Positions 48,526 to 60,351 of a stretch of 64,000 bases of DNA are shown here, piece by piece. The notes beneath the pieces were generated by a model that made no database searches, was not told where the DNA came from, and was given only the letters and a program-made list of their open reading frames with translations. The stretch is from Sarcocystis neurona (Eukaryota; Apicomplexa; Conoidasida; Eucoccidiorida; Sarcocystidae): the NCBI GenBank assembly GCA_000727475.1, contig KL647293.1, forward strand, positions 186,001 to 250,000, read 5' to 3'. Made by a program: the position numbers and the translations under genes. The stretch's first letter is position 1; the number at the start of each line of letters is the position of its first letter.

Positions 48526-51500
48526 CCCAGCTTGACAGTGTGGTCATCGAGAAACTCAGTCGGCGGCAGCTCGAGGTTCGACGGCGCAGGACCCAAGCGG
48601 ATGCGACCTGCAGGCAAAACACACGCAAGCAAAGGATCTTTGTTCCTCAGTGAGAGCCCGCCCAGAAAAGACGTATATCGAGGAGACACAAAAACAGCAG
48701 CCACACACCTGCAGCCGTGCCACAGGGAATCCCTGCCACCCCTTTTGCATGTGTCATCCAGGGATGTCGCTGCAATGCAGCGCCGCACACGGTGGAGTGC
48801 AATAGTGCTTCAAGCGTAGGCTCACTTCCCGCGAGGCGCGCTGCCCTCCGCATATGCGTGAACACCTGCGGGAAAAGTCTGCGCACACGCTCTCCCCTCT
48901 GCCCCTACGCACGGCGCGCAGGCACACGCACACACACGCCCTGACGACGCTGTCCCCAACAGCCGAACGAAGACGAGTTCCCTCGCTGGCGCTGCAGCAG
49001 GCATCAATCCCCACGCACGCGTAAGCACCCACACATGTCTGTGTAGCTTCCTCGACTGCTCGGAGCACGCACGCACGCGCATGCAAAAAAAGCCCACCGG
49101 AAGTGTCGTAGTGGGACCCATGGCAGGGACAAAACCAGCCGCCGTAGTTGCCGCCGTCCACAGGAATACATCCCAAGTGTGTGCAGACTCCAATATTAAT
49201 AAGCCACTGCGGCCTTGGGCATCTTTCGCTATCGAGCTGAGGGTCCTTCATGGTACCCACGAGTGCGTCGTCGCGTCTGTCAAACGGAGAAAAACAGCAC
49301 AAACGCATGCGTGCTCCACACATACAGACATCCACTCTGCAACTCTGCCACATACACATACGCATATATACGTATATATATATATATATGTACACATATA
49401 GAAAAGTGTGTGTGTGTGTGTGTAGGTGTAGGTGTACGACTCCGCAGGTGTGTAAAACGAGATGAGACAGAGATGCGGGACAAGCAGGGACGGAGTCATG
49501 GACACTAAGCAACAGGCAGGAAAGAGTGGGAAGATGTAGGCGAAATTATCAGACCTGTTTCGAGGTCGAGAAGATACACGCCGGAAGTGAAGAAGTGCCG
49601 CTGGGTCCACTGCTTCAGGTGCTTCACTGATTATCGCAGTGGGGACGGAGACACCTATATATGTACATAGACTTATAAAGAGAAGGGCGAAGTCTGTAAC
49701 CGCTAGTTATGTGTGTGGAATGCATACGTGCGCTGAGAGACACCATACACATGCACATATATGTATATTTGTCTATGTCTAGATGTTGCATCTACGGGCT
49801 CGAGCTTCTACAGCTTTTTCGCCTTGCTGGAGCGAAAGGGGCTGCAGCAGCTACGCTCCTGTACAGCGACACAAGCGAGGAGAGTGACGCGTAGCGGCGG
49901 AAAGGCGACTGCGAGCTCTTAGGGCGGTGGGGCGGTGATCAGCAGCCGCATCAGCGCCGCGCGACGACGCCAGCAGCAGCAGCCGCATCCTCAGCAGCAG
50001 GAGGGGTGGCAGCGGCAAGCAAAACGGGGAGAAGAGGCCGTCAAGTCGCATCGCAGGTGGCAGCGGTTGCAGTAGGAGCAGCAGAGAAGAACAAGAAGCA
50101 GCAGCAGTGGCACGCCAGCAGAAGCACAGCAACAGTAACAACAGCTGAAGAAGCAGCAGAAGTTGAGAAGAGGAAGAAGACGGAGTCTCAGATGCCGCGT
50201 CAGCAGCACCGGCAACAGCAGCACCAGGTGAAGAAGAAGCAGCCGCAGGCGTGGCGCCAGCAGCACCAAAAACGTCGTGTTCGCCTCACAGGAAGCAGCC
50301 AGAGCTGCGACGTCCCGCGACAGCAGCAGAAGACGCGGACGCAGATCCGCCGAGAGGCGACCCGCAGGCAAAGGAGAAGAACAGCACAAGGGAAGCAGGA
50401 ACCTACTTGGCCGCGGCAATATCCTCCGCAGTCCTGTGCCTCACAAAGACAGGTTTTCCTCTCCACTTGAAAATTGCTGTCGTGCCTTCGGCGATAGGTC
50501 GAAGATCTACTTCTGTCGTCCCAGCAGCAAGCATATCCTGTCCGAAGCCATCACGCAGAATAACAGCAGCACACACACACACAGCAGAGTCAAAAGAATG
50601 TGCGCCGCACGCGCGCCCATACACACGTATACACGCCCTCCCGCAGAGCCTCAACAACCTACGCTATATATATGTGTAGACACATATCTCTATACACTAC
50701 AATGTGTCACACATACATATGCACACATGTATGTGCATGCCTGGACACAGCGACGCAGTGCGTTGCGGGCACGGGCACAGCTACCGGTCCCGTCCCCGGC
50801 AGCAGAGAGCGTAGGAAAAAGACGCGTTGCCCATGTGGCTGTATAGGGAACTGCAGGATACGCACACGCAGCGAGGCAGCGGCGCACACAGAGCCTCTCA
50901 TCATTTTCTGAGAGGAAAATACTGCCGCAGTCAAGAAGGGGACGCCCGCAGCTGCATCCACGCGTCTCCCTCAAGACGTACAACCTGATATACACACACG
51001 TACGTGTATAGTGCGTAGAGACGGGGGAGACGCAGCAGGCGAGAGGCTTACCCGGGACACCCACCAGAAGTGAATCCACTTGCAGAGGAAGGAGCGGGCC
51101 ATGCTGGCGGTAATGAAGAAGTAGGAGGCGGAGAGAAAATAAACAAAAGGACGACGGTCGACGCTGCCAGGCCCCAGGCGGTACTCTCGGAAGTCTGGGT
51201 GGGCATCGCTATTGATAGAGTCGGGGTTCGGCGCGTTCTCCGTATATCCCACCGGTCGAAAGTGCTCCGGCGAGAAGCGCCCGACAGACACCACCGCCGG
51301 CTCGTCGGGGTTATGCCACACGCTCGTCCGCGTCACCGTCGCGCCTGCTGCTAGTTCTGTTCCGCGACAAAATCAGCACCCCACACCGCCAGCGCGGCCG
51401 TCGTATAGAGCCGCAGCTGCTACGACTGCTATGCCTGTGTGACGACTACTACTCCTACTACGTTGTCAGGCACTGTGCAGCACCGATACCGGCGGGAGGG

Positions 51501-53476
51501 GGGAAGGGGGGGCACACGCCTGTTGGAGCAGCAGCACCAGCCGGCCACGAAGAAGGCAGCAGCGACACAGGAAGGGTGTGTCCCCGCGGAGCAGAAAAGC
51601 AGAAGAAACGGCCCCTGCGGTCCGGGCACGATGCCACGGCGCGCGGGGTACCAGCAGCAGCACCGCCTGCAGTCACGTACCGGCAGTCCGTTTGTGTGGA
51701 CGACGAATCTTCCGTGTATGGGTGTGTAAATAGACAGAAGAGAAAGGAACACGGGACGGTATATATGAAGAAGACAGAGACACAGTCAGCGACCACTACA
51801 GACACGCATGTATGTACTCCTACATATGCGTGGAATACATATATACACATATGGAGAGAATGCTACAGAGAGAGAAGGCCGGAAACCAGCAGACACACAT
51901 TCACTATATATATACACACTGTTGTGCAGTGTAATCTACTCTACGCACACATGCCGCATATATATATATACACAGGTACAGTGTTATCTAGTGTACACAC
52001 ATGCTATACATATATATATATACACGTGTGCAGTGTTATCTACACTATACATGTGTCACATACATATACATATATATATATATATGTACAGTGACATCTG
52101 TCGTACACACAGAGGCGGTCCCTCTCTCTGTATAGACGTACGGTGTCACCTACATTACATACATGCCATACATATATATACGCGCAGATATACACGTACA
52201 GTACCGTATAGTGTCATCTCACCCCCACACACGCTACGTACATATATATATATGTACAGTGTCATCTCCTCTCTATATATGCCACATATATATACATATG
52301 TACACATGTAGAGGGTGATCTGATCTACATATGCTATACACATATGTCCAGTGTCATCTCCTCTCTATACATGCCATATACATATATATACGTACACATG
52401 TAGAGGGTGATTTGGTCTATACACGCTATCTATATATATATATGTACAGTGTCATCTCTTCTCAATGTGTACCACATACACGTATGTGCATATGGACACG
52501 GTGATATTGTCTACACACGCTGAATATATATATATATATATATATGTACAGGGTCATCTCCTCTCTCTATATGGCACACATATATATGCACGCGTTTACA
52601 GGGTGATCTAGTCTACCCACGCTATATATATATGCATGTATGGTGTGATCTCCTCTTTATGTGCCATATCTATATATACACATGTAAAGCGTGATCTAGT
52701 CTACACAGGCCATATATATATATGTACTGGGCGATCTTGTGTATACGCCGAGGCAGCCTCTCTGTCTTAATGAAGGTACAGTGTCATCTGCTGTACAGAC
52801 ACATGCATGTGTCCAACAGCGCATGCAGGTGACCCTTCGGCGCATGCAATTTGGTAGATGTATATACACAGAGAGACAGAAGTCTACAGCGTGTATCCCC
52901 GGGCGGGGCTGGCAGTTTGCTGCTGCGCATCAAAGACCCTCTCGCGCCGACCTGCCTGGGGCCCTGCAGTCCGCGGGCCTCTGCAGCAACTGCCGTGCGG
53001 GCAAACAGTCGGCAGCACCCGTGGCGCTCGGTGCTGCTTCTCCACACACGTCCGACACCAGCGCCTTCATATTCTCGTAGACACTTGTACAGAGACACGT
53101 CAATATGTACACATATACATATATATATGCACGCACAGAGATAAACACGTATATACCTAGACACAGCTACATATACATATGTGTATAGATAGGCCGTTAC
53201 ACATACACATACGCGTACAGATGGGTATAGAGAAGTACATACGTATATAGACAAATGCATATATATTTATCTACAGAGAGTGATATTCGTGTGTACGTGT
53301 TGCATACACCAAACCGTCATATACATATGCGTGCACATGTATACATCCCATTCCTCAGTTCACTCTTGATGTATATATAGAGAGAATGAATGCATACATG
53401 TACGTGTACAGAGATATTGGTACATACACAGAGAGACAGAGACTAAATAAATACACATACGTATGGAGACAGACTG

Positions 53477-53514
<38 letters not shown>

Positions 53515-54652
53515 AGAAAGACTGAATATACGCATATCCGGATAAAGAGAGACTCACATATGTATTTGTAAGAAACTGAACATATACGTATACGTACAGG
53601 GAGAGACTGATACACGTGTAGAGACAAACGCGCCATTGCTAGGGAGACTGTTACATGCCTTCTCTGCGTCAAGGCGCCATACCCGAACAGCAGTAGGCGT
53701 GTGTGCGTATCACCGTGCGCAGCAAGGGAAACGAGCGAGGAGCAGCGGTTGATGCAGAGAAGAGAGACGAGACGGGACACCGACAAATACCCAGCGATGG
53801 AGGAGAGTATCTACACGAACATATTCTCATCACAAAGCGTAGTAGATGTGGACGTCCGCACACGGCAGGAGAGCAGCAGGGATACCCAGCTACATAGGGC
53901 AGAAACTTCATCCCTTGCCAGAGAGGGCGACAGAGGGAAAAGGTTACACACACTATGCACAGACATACAAATCCATGTATTTCTGGGTCTACCCGAGGAC
54001 GTACATACGCCGTTCCACGAAGAGACATGTGATGGTAAAGAAAGGGGAAATATGTGGACCGCTAACCTCCCTGCGCAAGGTTCGGCGGTCTGGGGAAGAT
54101 GGGCTCTGCAGTTTCTTTGTAGTGCCAGTAGCGAAGACGCCGGAACCAGCCTTCGGTTTGATGAGGACTGCTGATAGGTTCGACGAGCTGCGAGACCGAC
54201 GTGACGTTGCTGCTGTTACTCTGCTGCAGGTGCTTCTGCTGCTGCTGCTCGTCCACTTGCCAGAGCGACGGGTGGTCCGCCTGGTCGAAGCGGTTGTAGT
54301 AGAGCGGATCCTCGGAGGCCGGCTTCTCTGAGCGCGATGGCTTGATGTTGTGACTGAACGTCGAGAAATGCCGCCTCGCACTTTGTCCCTGCTGCTGCTG
54401 CTGCGGCGTCCGCAGCATTACCGGGAAAACACGTGTCTGGGGTCGGCCCAAGTGTGCTGACGTGCTGCCGTTGCTGCTTCTTCCCTCGCACCGGGACGGC
54501 GCAGCTGTTGCTACTGCTGCTGTGGCTAGCAGGGAACTGCCGGACGCCGAGAAGAAGCTGCTACTGCGTCTTCCGAGGTGGCGACTTGCTGCTGTTGCCG
54601 AGGACGGATGAGCCGCCCGGCCGGCTCTCCTGAGCAGCAGAGAAGCAGCCAT
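48522..54652 (-). CDS. Mitochondrial ubiquinol-cytochrome c reductase Rieske iron-sulfur subunit, complete, five exons
   Basis: Complex III subunit of the inner mitochondrial membrane, passing electrons from ubiquinol to cytochrome c1 through a 2Fe-2S cluster. Exons, all phase-consistent: 54652-54067, 51356-51052, 50537-50407, 49276-49098, 48607-48522; total 1287 nt, 428 aa. Exon 1 starts [18 protein letters not shown], an Arg/Ser/Ala mitochondrial presequence followed by a long Gln/Ser-containing extension. Exon 2 ends in the transmembrane helix ([20 protein letters not shown]). Exon 3 has [20 protein letters not shown] and PVFVRHRT. Exon 4 holds both cluster motifs, CTHLGC and CPCHGSHYD. 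Exon 5 has [16 protein letters not shown] and the stop. The protein is longer than the roughly 200-270 aa of yeast or mammals because of the amino-terminal extension. Exons are only a fifth of the gene. Confidence 0.96.
49369..49424. repeat. TA and GT microsatellites in Rieske intron 3-4 region
   Basis: A TA run (about 49369-49390) is closely followed by a pure GT run at 49406-49423. Both lie in the intron between the third and fourth Rieske exons. Confidence 0.9.
49950..50395. repeat. CAG-rich low-complexity stretch inside a Rieske intron
   Basis: Dense interrupted AGC units lie within the intron 50406-49277. Long frames here on both strands (Arg/Gln on plus, Leu/Pro on minus) are therefore spurious. 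This is direct evidence that CAG tracts in this genome also occupy introns. Confidence 0.85.
51900..52790. repeat. Intronic minisatellite, about 90-100 bp unit with two half-units
   Basis: In Rieske intron 1, a GTACAGTGTCATCTCCTCTC element (for example near 52211, 52261, 52351, 52451, 52551, 52781) alternates with a GTAGAGGGTGATCTG-like element (near 52311, 52400, 52493, 52593, 52690). Each is separated by TATATATA-rich linkers and a GCTATA or GCCATA motif. Copies are degenerate. The array is about 900 bases. Confidence 0.88.
53480..53513. repeat. Pure TA microsatellite
   Basis: Uninterrupted TA dinucleotides (about 16 units) within Rieske intron 1, flanked by GAGA-rich sequence. Confidence 0.92.
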
Positions 54653-57600
54653 GTTTTTCTGCTCTGACGGGAGAGGGGGGGAGGCACTGGTGTGAGGCGG
54701 GGAGCGACGCGCGTCAAAAAACAGATAAGAAGTAGCAGCGACGCGAAAGAGCGATCAAAGAGCTGCAGCTGCGACGGTCAGAGAAAATTCCTGCTGCCGT
54801 GTGAGAAAAAAGTGGACTGCAGCAGGATGGAGGAAGGGGACGTCGTGTCGTCGAAGCCTGCTGCTGCACACACCGGTTCTTCACACTGATACGTTGTCCA
54901 CCTCTTCTGCTGCTGCTGGTGGTGCGAATCAGCTGAACTTCGGGTATTATCGAACACGAGACAGCGACCTGTCCGACGTGAGCTGCTTCTGCTGTTGCTA
55001 TACGTGTAAACAGGAGTAACGGCTGCTGTGGATACACACGCAACGGAAGAGACCCCGCTGCTGGAACGGCAGCTGCTACTACCTCGTTCAAGCTGTGCGG
55101 CCCAGCTGCTGTTCCTGCTGCGACAGTCAGCATACACGTATAGGTGTTGCCATCCACTTTTTGCGCCGTTTTTTCCTCAGGTACTGCTACTGCTGCTGTC
55201 ATGGGGTGAGGAAGGAAGGGTCCGCCGACAAGGACGCGTGAGGAGAGGCAGTTCTGCCGCTCATTTGAAAGACAACGACGGCGCAAACGAGTCTGCGCGG
55301 GCGACGGGTAGAAAGACGACGGAGCTCGCGCAAATCTCGCGAGCTCCTGGGCTCAGGGAGGCAAACGATATACACAGGAAACCTAACCTTCCGCGGCAGC
55401 TGGGAGAGACCATGGCCCGGAAAGGAGTCAGTCGCCGGTGCTGCGGACGAGCGGGAAAAGACGATGGAGAAGGAGAGGAAGGGGCAGCGGGCACTGCCAG
55501 GCGACCGCGAGGCGCACGGGGAGAGAATTCCGCCGATAAAACTACGAATAGAGCGCTGCACCGCCGCCACAAATGCCACAGAACTCATGCAGAACGACTC
55601 GAACAGTCCAGCTACCAGACGCGACATCCATGCGCACGCAGCGGTGCGGCTGTGCAGCAGTAGTGGTGGAAGCCGGACAGAAGCAGCAGCCAGCGCTCGG
55701 GCATTGGGCGCAGCAGGGGAGCGGCAGTCGCGCGAACAACCACATACCAGGAGCCGGAGGGAAGAGCAGCACAACACCGAGGGACGCCTGCGACACAACA
55801 CCGGCATCGGAAGGAATGGCGCGAACAGAAGCAGCGCTCCCGGAGCAGTACGTCCGCAGAGCAGCAGGCCACGGGTTAGTCGGGTCGCGCCAGTGAAGAA
55901 GCAGCAGCAGCTGCTCCTGCTCCTCCTCCTCCAACTTGGACGACAGAGGGGCAGCAACAGCAGGGGGTGAAATGTGCGCGTATCACGGTCAGCGGGAAGC
56001 AGGCACAGTAGTAGCCATTGTACATACAGAGAGAGCACGGCAGCAGCAGAGGAGCTGCACTGGCAGCAGCACCAACACCCACCGCAGCAGCAGCGGCGCG
56101 TCGCAGCAGCAGTGCTCGAGTAGTATTGCCGTGGCAGCGGGAGCAGCCACTCAGCACGAGAGATAACAGTGGCCCCCAGTACGTGTGCGTGTGGGATGAT
56201 GATGAGCTTAGTGTCTTACAAGCACAGAGGTAAAACCCATTGCAGCTCTGACGCTGCGTTCTGAGCGCAGCAGCTGCGCGTGGGCTGGCTTGCTGTTGCT
56301 GGTCGTGTTGGAGTTTTCGGTCACCACCGGGGGCGCCGTCGTCGCTGGCGGTGCTGCCACAGATGTTTTGGTACTGCGTGGTGCCCGTATCGTCCTCGTG
56401 TTGCTGTTACTGTTGCTCCGGCTGTGTAACACCTGTCCTGTGGCGGCTCCGAGATCCTGTCGCCCTGCTGCTCGCTCTTTCCATGCAGATGCCGCCGCTA
56501 CTGCTGGTGTGGACGAACACTCCTAACTGGTGTGGTCTCGTTTTGCAGGCGTTTTCGGGGTCCTCTGTTGACGGCGGAGCCGCTGTCGCGGCTGCCTGGT
56601 CATCTGCGTGCTGCCTGGGGCCTGCTTGCGGCTGCTCCTTGCCGACTTCGGACGGCTTCTCTGCTGCTGTGTACTGCTGCTCCCCCAGCGCTGCACCCCG
56701 TGCTCGTGTGCGGCCTCGGATTGCTGCCTGCCTGCAGTTTCTGTTCTGAAAATTGCCGAAGCAGCTGCTGCTCTTGGTGCCGTCGCTCCGATGGTCACGG
56801 CTGTTCATGCGTTGTCATAGCTTCCGTGGGAGCTACCGTTGCCGGTGAACGTCTGCGCTTCTGCCGGACACGGAGGAGAGAACCCACCAACCGCTTAGGC
56901 TGCTGGTGTACGGCTGCTCGTCCCCTTGGTACTGCCGGGGGTATGCGAGTACGGAACAACGGTCGCGGCGGGTACTGCTGCAGTCACTCCTCCGTCCGGA
57001 GTCGTCCACTGGTGCTGCTGCTGCCTCTGCTGCTGTTGCTGCTTCTGCTGCTCCAGCTCCTGCTGCTGCCCCTGGTACCACCGCTGCCACTGCCGGTGCT
57101 GCTGCCGAAGCGGTTTCCGGCTGCGTCCCCGCGGTTGCTTCTGCTGTTGCTGCCTCCTGCTTCTTTGCTGGCTAGGCATTTCTCCGTGACACCAAACGCC
57201 TCTCGTGCAGCAGCAGTTGCACAGAAGCAGGGATGCCACGTGTAGCTCCTCACACAACCGCAGCTGCCTGCTTTGCGCCCTGCACTCCTGGGCCGCGCCC
57301 ACTCTCTTTCGTCCTCCGCGGGGCATGCGCCGTGGTGTCTGCCGCCGTTCCTGCTGCTGCTGCTGCTGCCTTCCCTCCTGCCACCGCGCTGCCTTCCCTG
57401 CTGCCACTGCTCTTCTACGCTTCTGGCTGCGCCTGCTGTCGGGAACCCCGCTGTTGCCGTTGATGCACCTGAGCAGGAACCGCCCTCACGACCGTCTTGT
57501 AAGCAGCCGTTCCTCCTCCACCCCACAAGGCACAGCCATTCCTGCTTGCTTTCCTCAACTTCTCAACACTTTCGTCCCCGCGTCTTCCGTTTTAGGCGGT

Positions 57601-58883
57601 CGCCCCGGCAGCAGCTGCAGAGGCAGCACAGCAGCTGCAGCAGCAAGTGCACAAACGCTACCCCAGACGCAGCAGCAGGAGCAGCTCGACATCGTGGAGG
57701 AAAACGCGCGACGCCGCCCCAGCAGCAGCACCAGCAGCAGTTGGTATTTCACTCGTATTATCCCCCATCGCTGTTGCCAAAACAACTGCCGTAGCTCTGG
57801 CCACCCCCTCCCTTTCTGCGGCAACTCCTGCGGCTGGTCGAATTCACACGACGCAGCAGCAGTCGCATTTCGTAGAGCATGCCGGCCATCTAAAGGTGGC
57901 ACATACATATTGCAGGAAGCTGCAGCTGCAGCTGCCCGCCGCACTGCTTCCCGTGGAATCTGCAGAAACTTCGGTTCTCTCCTGCTGTGCTCCTCTCTGC
58001 CCTCACGCGGCCTTGTCGCCTTTCATGGTTGACGAGGGGACCCGCGGCTTCGCTGCTGCTGCTGCTGCTGCTGCCGCTGGCTGCTTGCTTCCAGCGCCTC
58101 CCAGGCTAAAGTTATTGCCTGCTGTTGCCGGCAACGCCAGCGGCAACTCCGGAGAAGCAACGAGAGCGAACTTCACGCCGCGTTGCCCCAGAGACCCGCG
58201 CTACGCACACACGAGGCGGAACAGCAGCAGCAACACAGGAGTCGTCTTTCCTGCAGTCCCCCAGTCTAGCGGGAGTGCTGAAGCCCAGGACCAGCAGCAG
58301 CGAGCAAACACACACGCGCGGCAACAGCAGTTGACGGAAGTGTGAAGAAGGGAAGCGCGTTTCCCACCGTCCTGCAGTAGTAAACCACAGCAAAGAAGCG
58401 TCAGAAGAAAATCTCCCGGGTTTCTCTGCTTTGCCCCTCTGGGGACGGGCTGCTCCTGATCTGCCCCCTGCTGCTGCGTGTGATGCCGCTGCAACCGTTT
58501 CTCTACTGAACATTCTCACAAGAAGCACCAGCAGCAACAGCAAGAGTATATCCGAGGCAGCACAGGCGGGGCTGCAGATCGTCCCCTACCGTCCCTCTGA
58601 GGCCCGCAGGTGGCTTTTCCTCCTTCTGCTCTGCTGGTGGGACGTCTTTTTGACTGGAAGAATCCTACGCATGCGAGAGCAGACGTTCCAGAAGCGATGC
58701 AGGGGATATTACTGCCACTTTGAAGAAGAGAAGACGTGCCGCTGCTTCTTTTTTGTGTGTACGTACACAGCAGCAGAGCTCCAGCGGTAGCAGCGGTGCG
58801 CCAGTCGGCGGCGACAGAGCAGCAGCAGTTGTAAAAGAAGTGACCGAAGTGCGGCAGACTCTTTTCCACAGGGACAGCAACGG

Positions 58884-59054
58884 TCCATAAGCAGCAGCAG
58901 GCCGTGGAACAGCAGCAGGCCGGTGGAACAGCAGCAGGCGGTGGAACAGCAGCAGGCCGTGGAACAGCAGCAGGGCGGTGGAACAGCAACAGGGCGGTGA
59001 AACAGCAGCAGGGCGGTGAAACAGCACGGTGAAACAGCAGCAGGGCTGTGGAGC
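58884..59054. repeat. Minisatellite, about 18-19 bp unit, eight or nine copies
   Basis: Repeated GGTGGAACAGCAGCAGGCC-type unit with point changes (GGCGG/GCCGT, GTGAAAC/GTGGAAC). Reads as Phe-His-Arg-Pro-Ala-Ala-Val repeats on minus. It probably expanded from a CAG-containing seed. Confidence 0.9.
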
Positions 59055-59719
59055 ACTAGCAGACCTTGTTCGCCCAAGTGCAAGGAAGAGAGGGAGAGCG
59101 AGAGAAAAGTGGAAAAGCGTCGCCTCCGGCGCGCGCGACTTCTTCCCACGTCATCGAACGGAGTGTAAGTACACCTCACTGGACACATTTTTTTTTGAGG
59201 AGGGGGCCTGCTTCTCTGCTCTCTCCGCCCGCAGACCCAATTTGATCGAAAGTCGACCGTTTCCTTGTTTGTGTTTGCATTACGCTCTGCGTGTGCTTCG
59301 CGCCGCTTTTCACTTCCTCGTCGCTGTCTGAAGGAGTTTTCTTCCCCTTCCGTGAGGTGTATGTACACCGCACATTGTTGCTAAGGTTTCTGGGTCTCCC
59401 GGTGTGTCCTCTCTACACCGAGCTGCCGCGAGACTTCCTCATCGTCTCCGACTGCTCCGGTGTACGTACACCGGAATTATGTGAATCGTTTCTCCCTCAT
59501 CTCCGACGTGTCTTTGCTCTCTCCTTCCACCTGCCATGCAACGGGACGTCGCACTGCCTTGCAGGTGATCTTTCTCTCCTGTAACTTCCCTCCGTCCTTT
59601 GTGACGGTGATGATGATGCCCATCACGCATAACGGCTGTGTGACTCCTCCGTTGTATATCACTCACATGCACACGGGGGAAACCACCTGCGCATTATATT
59701 CGCAGAGTAACTGCCGTAT

Positions 59720-59942
59720 GTATATCTATATCTATCTATACATATATATATATATGTATATGTGTACATCTGTCAGTATATCTATGCATATATATGTACA
59801 CGTGTGTATATCTCTCTATATATCTATCTATACATATCTATATATATATGTATGTGTACATCTGTCTGTATATCTATACATATGCATATATACACATGTG
59901 TATATCTGTCTACATCTTATGCATATATATATATATATGCGC
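59720..59942. repeat. TATA/TCTA/TGTA-rich microsatellite cluster
   Basis: Alternating TATCTATCTATA, TATATATATG and ACATATATATG runs. They yield Tyr-Ile-Cys peptides in several frames and have no coding value. Upstream of PRP19. Confidence 0.85.
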
Positions 59943-60351
59943 CATTTTTCTCGCTGGCGCATATACACACGTATGATCCACTTTTGTATCTTGCTGAGTT
60001 TGTACGTGCTCGCCCGTGGCACGATCTTATATACGCGTGCGTTGTCCACTGCAGACCACCACAGAGAACGGGGGAATTTATCCCGCATGTATTTGTCCAG
60101 CTGCTTCTCCGGTCGTGTCTTTGACAGCGGCACCGTCCGTTCCTATTCTCGTTCGTTTTTCCACCGCATCGTCTGGAAGCGTATGTGGGCATGCATGCGC
60201 GCGGCGATATTTGATGCGCTTGCACTCTCTGTCTTCTGCGTCTCTCTTCTTTTATCTGCAGGCGCCGAGGTGGTCCACGTTCTACGCTGCAGTGCTCCGT
60301 AGCTGCGCCGCTCATCTTCGCGCCAGCGTCGTCCTTCTAAGGCAGAAGAAG

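Larger units (their letters stand above)
54653..60351. other. CAG-rich spacer between divergent Rieske and PRP19 genes
   Basis: Long frames are open on both strands. Examples: plus 55464-55970 (IKLRIERCTAATNATELMQ), minus 56038-55199 (VAGLFESFCMSSVAFVAAV), minus 57407-56895 (GVTAAVPAATVVPYSHTPG) and plus 57647-58345. They overlap each other in CAG-biased, GC-rich DNA, so I cannot say which, if any, is a gene. A low-complexity Gln/Ala-rich gene on the minus strand between 57.4 and 56.2 kb is the most plausible. The ends should hold the promoters of the two flanking genes. Confidence 0.45.

Noticed and set aside
48754..49097. Continuation of the Rieske frame past the second cluster motif
   Set aside because: A GT donor at 49097 joined to the acceptor before 48607 restores the conserved carboxy-terminal GRIRLGPAP segment, so the read-through is intronic.
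49851..50419. Long minus frames rich in Leu, Pro and Cys
   Set aside because: The region is an intron of the Rieske gene, fixed by phase-consistent exons on both sides, so these frames are antisense of a CAG tract.
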